A DNA stretch of 64,000 nucleotides from Halostella pelagica. GTDB lineage: Archaea; Halobacteriota; Halobacteria; Halobacteriales; Natronoarchaeaceae. Shown in pieces: positions 36,265 through 43,820 of this stretch. Position numbers and translations under genes: made by a program. The stretch covers positions 32,001 to 96,000 of the forward strand of contig CP040681.1 in assembly GCA_005954745.1 (NCBI GenBank), given 5' to 3'. Numbering within the stretch: position 1 is the stretch's first letter; the number at the start of each line of letters is the position of its first letter. The notes under the pieces are model-generated. The model was not told the origin of the DNA. It saw only the letters and a program-made list of their open reading frames with translations, and did not search any database.

Positions 36265-36690
36265 CTACAGATCCTGTGTGGCGGATGTATCCAGCCCTTC
36301 GTACTCGGCGATCTCCGACCGCACGCGGTCATCGATAGGCCGGGTTTCGCCCGTCTCGCGGTCGACCGACACCTGGACTGTTTCGCCGGTCGCCATGACC
36401 TCGTCGCCCGCCCGAATCTCGTACTCCATCGAGAGGCTAGAGTCGCCGATCTCCGGCACTCGCACCGCGACCCGCACGTCGTCGTCGATCGTGATCCGAT
36501 TTCTGTAATCGATCTCAACGTGCGCGAGAACGGCCTCGATCTCCGACAGTGATACGTCGAGTACGTCCGAAAAGTAGTGTTTTCGGGCCTCTTCGAGGTA
36601 AGTCGCGAAAACAGCGTTGTTTACGTGCCCCATGAAATCGATGTCGCGGACTCGAACCGCCAGCTCCGTCTCGTACGAGTACTCGGTCAT
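36265..36690 (-). CDS. 4HBT-family acyl-CoA thioesterase
   Basis: 141 residues, normal for the hot-dog fold. RVRDIDFMGHVNNAVFATYLEEAR is the family signature with the catalytic Asp region. The body (AHVEIDYRNRITIDDDVRVAV, MEYEIRAGDEVMATGETVQV) gives the beta sheet. It should cleave an acyl-CoA thioester; the chain preference cannot be read. It is convergent with the carbonic-anhydrase-like gene. Confidence 0.88.
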   Translation of the reverse strand: MTEYSYETELAVRVRDIDFMGHVNNAVFATYLEEARKHYFSDVLDVSLSEIEAVLAHVEIDYRNRITIDDDVRVAVRVPEIGDSSLSMEYEIRAGDEVMATGETVQVSVDRETGETRPIDDRVRSEIAEYEGLDTSATQDL

Positions 36691-36732
36691 CGGTTCCGAG
36701 TTCCGCTCCGGGAGATTTCCGTCTATCGAAAC

Positions 36733-36927
36733 CTATCCGCTCCACTCGCCGCCGATGTCGCTGCTGACGCGGTCTTTCCACAGGTCGAAACTCGTCTCGC
36801 AGGCGTCGCTCGCGTCGAGGTGGTCAATAAACCCCGCACCGGGGTCTGATAGTTCACCGTCGCAGAACGGACAGGTGTTCGGGTCGCTCCACGTGGGTGC
36901 GTCCGGGGCGTGCTGGCTCTGAGACAT
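36733..36927 (-). CDS. Small zinc-finger protein, 64 residues
   Basis: From ATG 36927 (MSQSQHAPDAPTW). CPFCDGELSDPGAGFIDHLDASDAC has a CxxC pair, a His and a Cys spaced as a zinc finger, followed by a helix and WSG end. Longer upstream starts carry an AT-rich hydrophobic stretch and are rejected. It starts 42 bases before the end of the thioesterase gene's upstream side on the same strand. Confidence 0.65.
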   Translation of the reverse strand: MSQSQHAPDAPTWSDPNTCPFCDGELSDPGAGFIDHLDASDACETSFDLWKDRVSSDIGGEWSG

Positions 36928-37221
36928 TGTAGTCGTAGATCCAACGAACCAGTTGATAAAGGTTAGTCTATTATGTATTACTTGGATATAATGTGATAAT
37001 ATACCATGCAATGACCAATAACGACATACGATCAATCACTACCCGACCAGTAGACGTTCGATCTCGTATCCCCGTTGACAGACAACCGTCGGATCGAGAG
37101 ATGATGCTCCACGTCAGGGTTATGTGCACTCTGTGGATCGACCCGATACCGGAAGGCACGCTCTCGTCGTTCCTGTATCCAGATCGAAAACCCCTACCTG
37201 TCGCCGTCCGAAGTTGTGGTC

Positions 37222-37809
37222 ATGTCAACTGTCCGCGCTCGACAGCGAGCGAAGGAACGACCGCTCGTCGTCACGGCGCTCCTGTCCGCTCTCGGATACG
37301 CGCTCGTGATCGGCGCGTTCGCCGGTGCCGTCCCCATCTTCCCCGACATCGGCCGCGAAACCGTCGATCTGCTCTCGCACGCCATCGCCGTGGTCAACAC
37401 GCTTGCGACTGCGTCGCTCGTGCTCGGGTGGTACTGGATCCGTCAGGGCGAGGTGCGGAAACACCGAGCGGCGATGCTTTCGGCGTTCGTCCTCATCCTC
37501 CTGTTTCTCATGCTGTACCTGCCGAAGGTCGGGGGAGGCGGTGAGAAACACTTCGTCGGGCCCGAGACGGTGCGTCTCGCATACCTGGTCATGCTCGCTA
37601 TCCACATCGTACTGTCCGCCGTTTCGGTCCCGGTAGTGATCTACGCAGTGGTGTTGGGACTGACTCACTCTCCCAGAGAACTCCGGGAGACACCTCACGC
37701 CCGGGTCGGACGAATCGCGGCTGGAACGTGGATACTCAGCCTCGTTCTCGGCGTGGTCACGTACGTGATGCTCAATCACGTCTACGACGCGACGTTCGTC
37801 CCGTCGTAG
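37222..37809 (+). CDS. DUF420-family membrane protein
   Basis: 195 residues from ATG 37222 (a GTG at 37216 adds two). Five membrane helices, with His in LLSHAIAVVN, KHRAAMLSAF, AIHIVLSAV and a final LNHVYDATF. This matches DUF420, small proteins often near cytochrome oxidase genes and suspected of a heme or copper role. No oxidase genes are next to it here. Confidence 0.8.
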   Translation: MSTVRARQRAKERPLVVTALLSALGYALVIGAFAGAVPIFPDIGRETVDLLSHAIAVVNTLATASLVLGWYWIRQGEVRKHRAAMLSAFVLILLFLMLYLPKVGGGGEKHFVGPETVRLAYLVMLAIHIVLSAVSVPVVIYAVVLGLTHSPRELRETPHARVGRIAAGTWILSLVLGVVTYVMLNHVYDATFVPS

Positions 37810-37893
37810 GCGAAATTCGTCTGCTGCGGTGGTCGTGTGCGTTCGCGACACGTCCGCGGTGTGGTTTAGTGGCATCCGAATGAACATCTGCTA

Positions 37894-38118
37894 ATGAGTC
37901 AGTCAAACGACGACGTCGCCGACCTCGCTCCGAGCGCGAAACTGGTTTACAAAGTTCTCGAACACAACGGCCAACTGACCCAGCAGCAGATCGCCGAGGA
38001 GTCGCTGCTCCCCGACCGCACCGTCCGCCACGCGCTCTCGGAACTCGAGTCGAACGAGGTCGTCGAGGAACAGATCCACTTCGCGGACGCGAGACAGCGT
38101 CTGTACAACTTACAGTAG
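37894..38118 (+). CDS. Small winged-helix regulator
   Basis: 74 residues consisting of one winged helix: APSAKLVYKVLEHNGQLTQQQI, AEESLLPDRTVRHALSELES, VVEEQIHFADARQRLYNL, as in MarR-like haloarchaeal proteins. No sensing domain. It probably binds DNA as a dimer. It is convergent with the next gene. Confidence 0.75.
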   Translation: MSQSNDDVADLAPSAKLVYKVLEHNGQLTQQQIAEESLLPDRTVRHALSELESNEVVEEQIHFADARQRLYNLQ

Positions 38119-38128
38119 CCCGTCCGCT

Positions 38129-38548
38129 CTACCCTAACCGCTTCAGTTCGACGGCGTGCGGTCCGTCCTCAGTCTCCAGCGTGACGCGGTCGAGCATCGT
38201 TATCGCCGACCGCCACTCCTCGACCGCTTCGACGTGTCGGTCCCGGTGGCGGTCCGGCGTGTACTCGACGTCGTCCGCCGCGCGGAGTTCGTCTTCCGTC
38301 TCCTCAGGTTTCGGATACGGGGGTACCTCGGCGACGATGTCTCTCGGGTCGAGATGGACAGGATCGCCCTCGCCGACGAACTCGCCGGCATCGGATTCGT
38401 GGACCCGGGCTCGCATCCGACCGCTAAACGGCGGCGTCACTCGGAGCACGACCGTTCGCGGGCTCCGCAACGTCGCTTCCAGCGCGGCGACGATGTCCTC
38501 CCGAGTGACGGCGATCGAACGGATCGCTGTCGGGTCGTCTGGCGCCAT
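38129..38548 (-). CDS. Conserved haloarchaeal protein of unknown function
   Basis: 139 residues from ATG 38548 (MAPDDPTAIRSIAVTREDIVAALEATL). The middle (RTVVLRVTPPFSGRMRARVH) is a beta hairpin with conserved-looking PPFSGRMRARVH. The C-terminal half is helical and charged (HRDRHVEAVEEWRSAITMLDRVTLETED). I have seen this family in haloarchaeal genomes without an assigned role. Its promoter faces the iteron region. Confidence 0.6.
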   Translation of the reverse strand: MAPDDPTAIRSIAVTREDIVAALEATLRSPRTVVLRVTPPFSGRMRARVHESDAGEFVGEGDPVHLDPRDIVAEVPPYPKPEETEDELRAADDVEYTPDRHRDRHVEAVEEWRSAITMLDRVTLETEDGPHAVELKRLG

Positions 38549-38742
38549 GTCTGTCGATCCGCGCCGCAGGTAGTTCAGATTCACGGAAGTGGTTGCCCGG
38601 ACGGCGGTTCGGAATTCGCGCTCTACCGGGTACCTCGGTTCCTGGCTCTGTGGGTGCTCTCAGGTTTCCCCGAGCCGTCCGAACAGTGTACACACTGTGC
38701 GCCAGAGCCGTGTGAGAATTCCACGCAGTCCTGAGCATTGAG

Positions 38743-38814
38743 CACAGTTTAAACATTGTACACATCTTAAACAGTGTACACATTCTAAACATTCTATACA
38801 GTCCAAACACTGTC
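38743..38814. repeat. Four tandem 18-bp iterons upstream of the parA-like gene
   Basis: Four head-to-tail 18-bp units without spacer: cacagtttaaacattgta (38743-38760), cacatcttaaacagtgta (38761-38778), cacattctaaacattcta (38779-38796) and tacagtccaaacactgtc (38797-38814). The common core is taaaca. Partial units continue on both sides. The exact 18-bp phase, about 1.7 helical turns, and the place before a ParA gene indicate binding sites for a partition protein. Confidence 0.85.
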
Positions 38815-38903
38815 CACTGCCTATTCTCTGAGAACTGTGTGGCTGCATCCTCCGACTGGAGTCCACTTCGACGCGTTTTGTCCTCTCTCGTTAGACCGCC
38901 CCG

Positions 38904-38939
38904 GCCACACAACAATGTCTACACATTCTACAATTTCTT
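38904..38939. repeat. Two degenerate 18-bp iterons
   Basis: Two weaker units in the same family; the second, cacattctacaatttctt (38922-38939), matches 13 of 18 positions of the third clear iteron. They lie just before the TATA-like sequence at 38953-38963. Confidence 0.5.
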
Positions 38940-38952
38940 AACATTCTCGGTG

Positions 38953-38963
38953 GTTTAAAATAC
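38953..38963 (+). promoter_or_regulatory. TATA element of the partition operon
   Basis: GTTTAAAATAC on the plus strand, about 150 bases before the ATG at 39114 and between iteron blocks, so the leader mRNA would contain the last iteron block. This arrangement suits autoregulation by the operon's DNA-binding protein. Confidence 0.45.
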
Positions 38964-39018
38964 CCAGAATGTGTGAGTACGGCGTATGAAACCTCGCCTG
39001 AATGCGCTGGACGGTCCG

Positions 39019-39090
39019 CACACTCCGAACGTTTCCCACGGTGTAGACTGTTCACACGTTCTAAACACTCCACACAGTCCACAATGTGTA
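39019..39090. repeat. Third iteron block in the parA leader
   Basis: Four units in 18-bp phase; the clearest is cacgttctaaacactcca (39055-39072), with 15 of 18 positions shared with the unit at 38779. The next, cacagtccacaatgtgta (39073-39090), ends 23 bases before the ATG. The first two are degenerate. Confidence 0.65.
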
Positions 39091-39113
39091 GATGGCCGGA
39101 GCGGGGATCCACG

Positions 39114-39938
39114 ATGGTAGGGACGAACGCAGTCAGCGTCGCCCTGCAGAAAGGCGGCGTCGGCAAAACGACGATAGCGATCAACCTGGCCGAGCGTCTC
39201 GCGAACAGGGGCAACGAGGTATTGTTGGCCGACCTCGACCAGCAGGGTAACGCGACCGAAGGCGTCGGACTGGCGGACGCGTACGAGGCCGAACGTCATC
39301 TGGGTCATCTCCTCGACGACGACGATCCGACGACGCTCGGTGGAATCATCCGAACCACGGACGCGTTCGACGTCCTACCGGCGAACGCCGACCTCGACGA
39401 GGTGGAAAACACGATCCGGAGCAACACCTTCGGCGCACTGTGGATCCGTAACCAGGTTGTCGAACCGGCCGTCAGCGGGGACTACGACTACGTCGTCGTC
39501 GACTCGCCCCCGGACATGGGACCGCTCTCCGACGCGTCGCTCATCGCGACCCAGAACGTCGTCGTGCCGATGCGGATGAGCGAACAGAGCGCGAGCGGGT
39601 TCGAGCGCATGTTCACGCAGCAGGTCGCGCCGATTCGCCAGGAGATGGAACTGGACGTGCTCGCCGTCGTTCCGAACGTGCTGGAGGGCGACAACGAGGA
39701 AAAGCGGATCATCGCGGACCTCGAGGAATCGCAGTTCGGCGACCTGCTGCCGGCGTTCGCACGCTCCGACCACTTCGACGACCCGTCGTCGCCCGGTCCG
39801 GGAATTCGCAAGCGTGTGGCGCTGAAACGCGCCTGGCGGGACGGTCAGCCCCTCGCCGCGTACGACTCCGAGAGCGACATGCTCGAACGGTTCGACCGTC
39901 TCGCAGCCATCGTCGAGGAGGGGACGACGGATGCCTGA
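39114..39938 (+). CDS. parA: ParA/SegA-type partition ATPase
   Basis: 274 residues from ATG 39114 (MVGTNAVSVALQ). Deviant Walker A KGGVGKTT (13-20), the switch motif DLDQQGNATEGVGLAD, and Walker B YVVVDSPPDMGPLSD are complete. It has no N-terminal HTH, so it resembles the small ParA class and archaeal SegA. It should bind ATP and non-specific DNA and move the replicon by interaction with a site-bound partner. Its stop lies inside the next gene (eight-base overlap), and three blocks of 18-bp iterons lie upstream. Confidence 0.9.
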   Translation: MVGTNAVSVALQKGGVGKTTIAINLAERLANRGNEVLLADLDQQGNATEGVGLADAYEAERHLGHLLDDDDPTTLGGIIRTTDAFDVLPANADLDEVENTIRSNTFGALWIRNQVVEPAVSGDYDYVVVDSPPDMGPLSDASLIATQNVVVPMRMSEQSASGFERMFTQQVAPIRQEMELDVLAVVPNVLEGDNEEKRIIADLEESQFGDLLPAFARSDHFDDPSSPGPGIRKRVALKRAWRDGQPLAAYDSESDMLERFDRLAAIVEEGTTDA

Positions 39939-40356
39939 CGAGAACCGGTTCGCGGGTATCGCCGACGCGGTCGAGAACGAGGGCGACGGGAGCGGCGCGG
40001 CCGGGGAAGAAAACGAGTCATCGACCGCCGAAAGCGACGTGGCCGGCGGTCGCTCGTCCGAAGACGACTCGATAGATGGGGAATCGCCGTCGGACGATGC
40101 GTCGGCAGACGACGCCTCTACACCGGACGGCCCCGTCGCGTTCGAGTTCGACGACACCGTTCAGAAGTCGGTGTACGTCCGGCCGGAGACGTTCGAGGCG
40201 CTGGAGGACGCCGAAGCGCTCGTCGACGCCCGGTTGCGAACTGACCACGAGGTCAAAAACCTCACCCGTCGGGAGTTTTTCGACGCAGTGTTTGCGGAGG
40301 CTGCCGACGACACTGACCGCCTCGTCGAGCGTATTCTGCGGATGCGCGAAAAATAG
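39931..40356 (+). CDS. Acidic ParA partner, candidate centromere-binding protein
   Basis: 141 residues, overlapping the ParA stop by eight bases, so the two are translationally coupled. Residues 1-70 are a disordered Asp/Glu/Ser region after a short MPDENRFAGIADAVE that may contact the ATPase. The C-terminal half (QKSVYVRPETFEALEDAEAL, LTRREFFDAVFAEA) looks like a ribbon-helix-helix or related compact DNA-binding fold. Position and size fit a SegB-like protein that binds the iterons. This is inference; no direct family match recognised. Confidence 0.7.
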   Translation: MPDENRFAGIADAVENEGDGSGAAGEENESSTAESDVAGGRSSEDDSIDGESPSDDASADDASTPDGPVAFEFDDTVQKSVYVRPETFEALEDAEALVDARLRTDHEVKNLTRREFFDAVFAEAADDTDRLVERILRMREK

Positions 40357-40368
40357 CCGACTGCCGTC

Positions 40369-41211
40369 CTACTCCGTCAGGCGTTCGTACTGCTCGTCCG
40401 TGAGGTCTATCTCGGTGGCGGCGACGTTCTGTTCGAGGTGGTCGACGCTCGACGTGCCGGGGATCGGTAGCGTCACGTCCGAGTGTTCGAGTAGCCACGC
40501 CAGCGCGATCTGTTGGGTGGTGGCGTCGTGCGCCGCCGCGACATCGTCGACGACAGACTCTTTCTCGCCGAGGTCGCCCGCGCCGAGCGGGAAATACGGG
40601 ATAAACCCGATGTCGTACTCCTGGCAGGCCTGGAGCACGTCTTCGTTCTCGCGGTTTCCGACGTTGTACTCGTTCTGTACCGTCGCGACGTCGACGATTT
40701 CGCGGGCCCGGTCGAGTTGCTCGACGCTCACGTTGCTGAGACCGACCTGACGGATCTGGCCCTCGTCTTTGAGTTCGGCCAGCGCGGTCACGGAGTCTTC
40801 GAACGGCGTGTCCGGGTCCGGTCGGTGGTGCTGGTACAGGTCGATAGTGTCGGTTCGCAGGCGGTCCAGACTCGCGAGGACGGCGTTGCGCAGGTAGTCC
40901 GGGTCGCCGTGTGGTAGCCAGTCACTGTCGGCGTTTCGAAGGAGGCCGCCTTTCGTTGCAACTACGACGTCGTCCCTGTCGCCGAGGGCCTCGCCGATGA
41001 GGCGTTCGCTGACGCCCGGGCCGTAGGAGTCGGCGGTATCCACGATATCGACGCCGATATCGACGGCGCGCTCTAGCACGTCTTTCGCGGCCTCCTCGTC
41101 GTCCGGCGGGCCGATGATATCTTCGCCGGTCAGTCGCATCGCGCCGAACCCGAGGCGGCGGACAGTGAACTCGCCGCCGACGTCGAACGTGTCGCTTCTG
41201 TTTTCGACCAT
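40369..41211 (-). CDS. Aldo/keto reductase
   Basis: 280 residues from ATG 41211 (MVENRSDTFDVGGEFTVRRLG). Catalytic tetrad residues are visible: Asp and Tyr in VDTADSYGPGVSE, Lys in VVATKGG and His in LYQHHRPD. The C-terminal IPGTSSVDHLEQNVAA binds NADPH. It reduces an unknown carbonyl. Convergent with the ParA partner gene. Confidence 0.9.
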   Translation of the reverse strand: MVENRSDTFDVGGEFTVRRLGFGAMRLTGEDIIGPPDDEEAAKDVLERAVDIGVDIVDTADSYGPGVSERLIGEALGDRDDVVVATKGGLLRNADSDWLPHGDPDYLRNAVLASLDRLRTDTIDLYQHHRPDPDTPFEDSVTALAELKDEGQIRQVGLSNVSVEQLDRAREIVDVATVQNEYNVGNRENEDVLQACQEYDIGFIPYFPLGAGDLGEKESVVDDVAAAHDATTQQIALAWLLEHSDVTLPIPGTSSVDHLEQNVAATEIDLTDEQYERLTE

Positions 41212-41529
41212 GTTCACCGGGAAGTACCGCACGGCAAAAGACCTAGGAGTACCGGAAGGGAGTGCGGCCCTGGTAAGCGTTCCGGGCCCGAGTATGAGCG
41301 TCGCGTACACCGGCCCGTCGGAAAGGCGCGCTCGTCCGCCGGGAGACTGCTGGACGATTACGTCGTCAGTTCGGTCGCGCACTTCGTCAGTGAGCGTCTG
41401 AAAACGCTCGCACGAGAGCGACCGCACACCCATTCGGTCGACGGGCATGGAGATGAACAACGGAGTCGTTCGCCGACTGGGACAATCCCGACGACAACAG
41501 ACCGGAAACGCGGCGACCCGCCCTCTACA
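41212..41529 (-). other. 318-bp region; open in frame with the aldo/keto reductase but probably not coding
   Basis: The reductase frame stays open to an ATG at 41431 or beyond (MGVRSLSCERFQTLTDEV ...), with GC-rich third positions, but there is no stop before the reductase and the family does not have such an N-terminus. A T-rich ctaggtcttttgcc (about 41245) could be the reductase promoter. It may be upstream DNA or a remnant of another gene fused by loss of its stop. Confidence 0.3.
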
Positions 41530-41982
41530 TCAGTACTTCTTGAACAGGATGGCTTTCACGTCGTCTTTAGTCTGTACCTCTTCCGAACCACCGTCGGGCA
41601 GGTCGACGACGTACCGCGTCTCCTCCGAGTCGGCCCGTTCCCACTTGTCGTCGTGCGTATCGAGGAGGTTCATCATCGCAGAGAGTTTGTCGTCGCCGCC
41701 GTCCTCGGACGCATCGTCGTCGGCCACTTCCTCGTCGGCGGAAGCGTCGGTCGACGATCCACCCGTCTCGTTCGCGTCGTGACCGTCCGGTTCGTCAGCA
41801 TCGTCCCCCTGAACTCCGTCCGCCGCTGCGGTCGCGTCGAGACTATCGTCCTCGGCGGCATCCAGAAGGTACTGGAGGGCGTCCCTGGGCCTGACGTGGC
41901 CGTACGTGACATCCGCCGCGAGGGACTCGCGTAACGCGTCGAGTTCCTCGTACTGCTCGTCGGTCACCTCGATGCTCTTCAT
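41530..41982 (-). CDS. Acidic protein with N-terminal RHH-like segment
   Basis: 150 residues. MKSIEVTDEQYEELDALRESLA followed by VRPRDALQYLLDAAE resembles an antitoxin-type ribbon-helix-helix. The middle is a disordered Asp/Glu/Ser stretch, and the C-terminus (NLLDTHDDKWERADSEETRYVVDLPDG, DVKAILFKKY) forms a small domain. Function unknown; possibly a DNA-binding regulator. Confidence 0.6.
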   Translation of the reverse strand: MKSIEVTDEQYEELDALRESLAADVTYGHVRPRDALQYLLDAAEDDSLDATAAADGVQGDDADEPDGHDANETGGSSTDASADEEVADDDASEDGGDDKLSAMMNLLDTHDDKWERADSEETRYVVDLPDGGSEEVQTKDDVKAILFKKY

Positions 41983-42190
41983 GGTCAGTACGGTTACACT
42001 CGTCAGTAATTAATCTACCCGAGCGCGCGTCATGCGACCGCCTCGACCGCACGGCGCGTTGTTTCGAACGATCGATCCCCCATACGGAGAGAGTTTCCCC
42101 TCGGAAATCGACGGACGGCGGGATGTCTTACGGGGAACAGGACCGGAGACGCTGCAAGCGCTGAGTTCTCACTTGGAGTGTCCGACAACG

Positions 42191-42213
42191 CCCCTGTTAC
42201 TGTCTGACAGGGG
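42191..42213. promoter_or_regulatory. 7-bp-stem hairpin upstream of a HalOD1 gene
   Basis: CCCCTGT (42191-42197) pairs with ACAGGGG (42207-42213) over a nine-base loop, followed by tttaatg. It could be a regulatory stem or an operator. It lies 75 bases before the HalOD1 start, in a 305-bp gap (41983-42287) with no other feature. Confidence 0.4.
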
Positions 42214-42287
42214 TTTAATGTATTGGCCGTCTTGAGAATACTTCCACGTGTTCGCACGGCACTGCGACACGGACCGGAGGAAAACGC

Positions 42288-42629
42288 ATGATAAACGGTG
42301 AGGACGACATCGACAACTGGGAACCGTACCCGGAACCGGGCGTGTACTGCAATCGCTGGGATCCGGCTGAGCCGGAGGAACTGACCGAACAGATCGTCTT
42401 GGCTGTCTCCGCGCTCTTGGGGGAACGACCCGAAGAGATGCAACCGCTTCACAATCGCGTCGACGTCGATGCGCTCCAACAGATGTTCGCGGACCGAGCA
42501 ACTGGCCGCGCTCGGTCTGATGGGTGCCTGTCGTTCGTCCACGAGGGGTGTCAGGTCCGGATCCACGGCGACGGCCGTCTGTACGTGAGCAACCTTCCGG
42601 ACGGCAGCAGTCCCCCGTCGCTCGTGTAG
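42288..42629 (+). CDS. HalOD1 output-domain protein
   Basis: 113 residues. EQIVLAVSALLGERPEEMQP, LHNRVDVDALQQMFADR and CLSFVHEGCQVRIHGDGRLYV match HalOD1. It is the third stand-alone copy in the window, with a longer acidic aromatic N-terminus (NWEPYPEPGVYCNRW). Confidence 0.8.
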   Translation: MINGEDDIDNWEPYPEPGVYCNRWDPAEPEELTEQIVLAVSALLGERPEEMQPLHNRVDVDALQQMFADRATGRARSDGCLSFVHEGCQVRIHGDGRLYVSNLPDGSSPPSLV

Positions 42630-42817
42630 CTGGTAACGGTTACTACGGATTGAACAGGAACTGATGACGGTTCCCACGGATGGAATAGGGAAGGGACGGC
42701 TACTGTCCGAGACCGGGACGGGGCGCCGTTGTTCGTGCACGTCTCGTCCACCAAACCCGAACGGCCGAAGTCAACGAGTCGCGGTTTGTAAGGTGGTCGC
42801 GGTCGAACGGCTGTTAC

Positions 42818-43069
42818 ATGGCAGCGTCGACGGTCACGGTGTACACGCGCGAGAACTGTCATCTCTGTGAGGAAGCGCTGACGACGGTCCGATCCGTCGC
42901 CGAGTCGGTCCCCCGAACCGTCACGATAGACGTCGTCGACGTCGACGAACGGGCTGACCTCCGAGAGGAATACGGGGACCGCGTCCCGTACGTGCTGGTC
43001 GACGGGACGCCGAAGTTCAAATACCGGGTCGACGAGTCGGAGTTACGCGGTGTACTCTCGGGTCCGTAG
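42818..43069 (+). CDS. Glutaredoxin-like thiol protein
   Basis: 83 residues. VTVYTRENCHLCEEAL places a CxxC at Cys14-Cys17 after the first strand; GDRVPYVLVDGTPKFKYRVDE has the cis-Pro loop. It is a small thioredoxin-fold oxidoreductase of the DUF836 type. It is convergent with the 1-Cys peroxiredoxin that ends 48 bases away. Confidence 0.88.
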   Translation: MAASTVTVYTRENCHLCEEALTTVRSVAESVPRTVTIDVVDVDERADLREEYGDRVPYVLVDGTPKFKYRVDESELRGVLSGP

Positions 43070-43116
43070 GGGTTTGACGCGCAGTAGTCAGGCCGAATAC
43101 ATCGCTTTAGCCCTTC

Positions 43117-43590
43117 CTACACCGCCTTCACGGCGTCCAACACGTCTTCGTAGGGAGGTTCGTTCGTCGGATCGTCAGCGACCCACGAGTACGTGATAGT
43201 ACCCTCGTCATCGAGGATAAACACGGCCCGGTTCGCAATTCCGAACAGGCCGAGTTCCGGGATGTCGGTTTCGAGGTCGTACTCCCGAATCGTTTCCCCG
43301 CTCATGTCACTGACGAGGTCGAACTCGATGCTGTGTTGGTCACGGAACGCCCCCTGTGAGAACGGTGAATCCGTACTCACGCCGAGTACGGTCGCGCCGG
43401 CCGTTTCGAAGTCGTCAAGGCGCTCCTGAAACGCGACCATCTCGTTCGTACACGGCGGCGTAAACGCGCCCGGGAAGAACGCGAGGACGACCGGGCCGTC
43501 GCCGAGGTGCTCACTGAGGTCGAAGTCCTCGTGATCGCTCGTTCCTTTCGTCGCCGAAAATACGGGTGCGGAATCGCCGGTGGAGAGCAT
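43117..43590 (-). CDS. 1-Cys peroxiredoxin (AhpC/TSA family)
   Basis: 157 residues. The peroxidatic motif PGAFTPPC (Cys47) is the only cysteine in the protein, so it needs an external thiol for recycling. The rest (VLGVSTDSPFSQGAF, LGLFGIANRAVFILDDEG) is a standard peroxiredoxin core of the BCP-like group. It reduces peroxides. The neighbouring glutaredoxin-like protein is a candidate reductant. Confidence 0.92.
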   Translation of the reverse strand: MLSTGDSAPVFSATKGTSDHEDFDLSEHLGDGPVVLAFFPGAFTPPCTNEMVAFQERLDDFETAGATVLGVSTDSPFSQGAFRDQHSIEFDLVSDMSGETIREYDLETDIPELGLFGIANRAVFILDDEGTITYSWVADDPTNEPPYEDVLDAVKAV

Positions 43591-43820
43591 CGTCCGAGAG
43601 TACGTTCCGGTACCAGTTAAAGCCGGACACGAACATGATATCGCCTTTTATTTTCCTAATTTTCCGCCTGAAATAATTAGCCAACACCGCAGCACACGAG
43701 CGACGGAAGAACCACCTCGACTGCTATGTCCCCTGTTCGACGAGTCGGGCGTAAGCGAACAGACCTCACGAAGAGGTTCGCCAAAGATCCTATTCGGGTC
43801 CCCTCGGAAACAAAAAGACG

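Noticed and set aside
38660..38866. Minus-strand frame with a CxxCxx periodic translation that resembles a metal protein
   Set aside because: The six-residue period is created by the 18-bp iterons; no codon bias and no start context.
38743..39090. CRISPR array
   Set aside because: Units are contiguous 18-mers without spacers and degenerate outwards, unlike CRISPR repeats of 24-37 bases with unique spacers; no cas gene is present.
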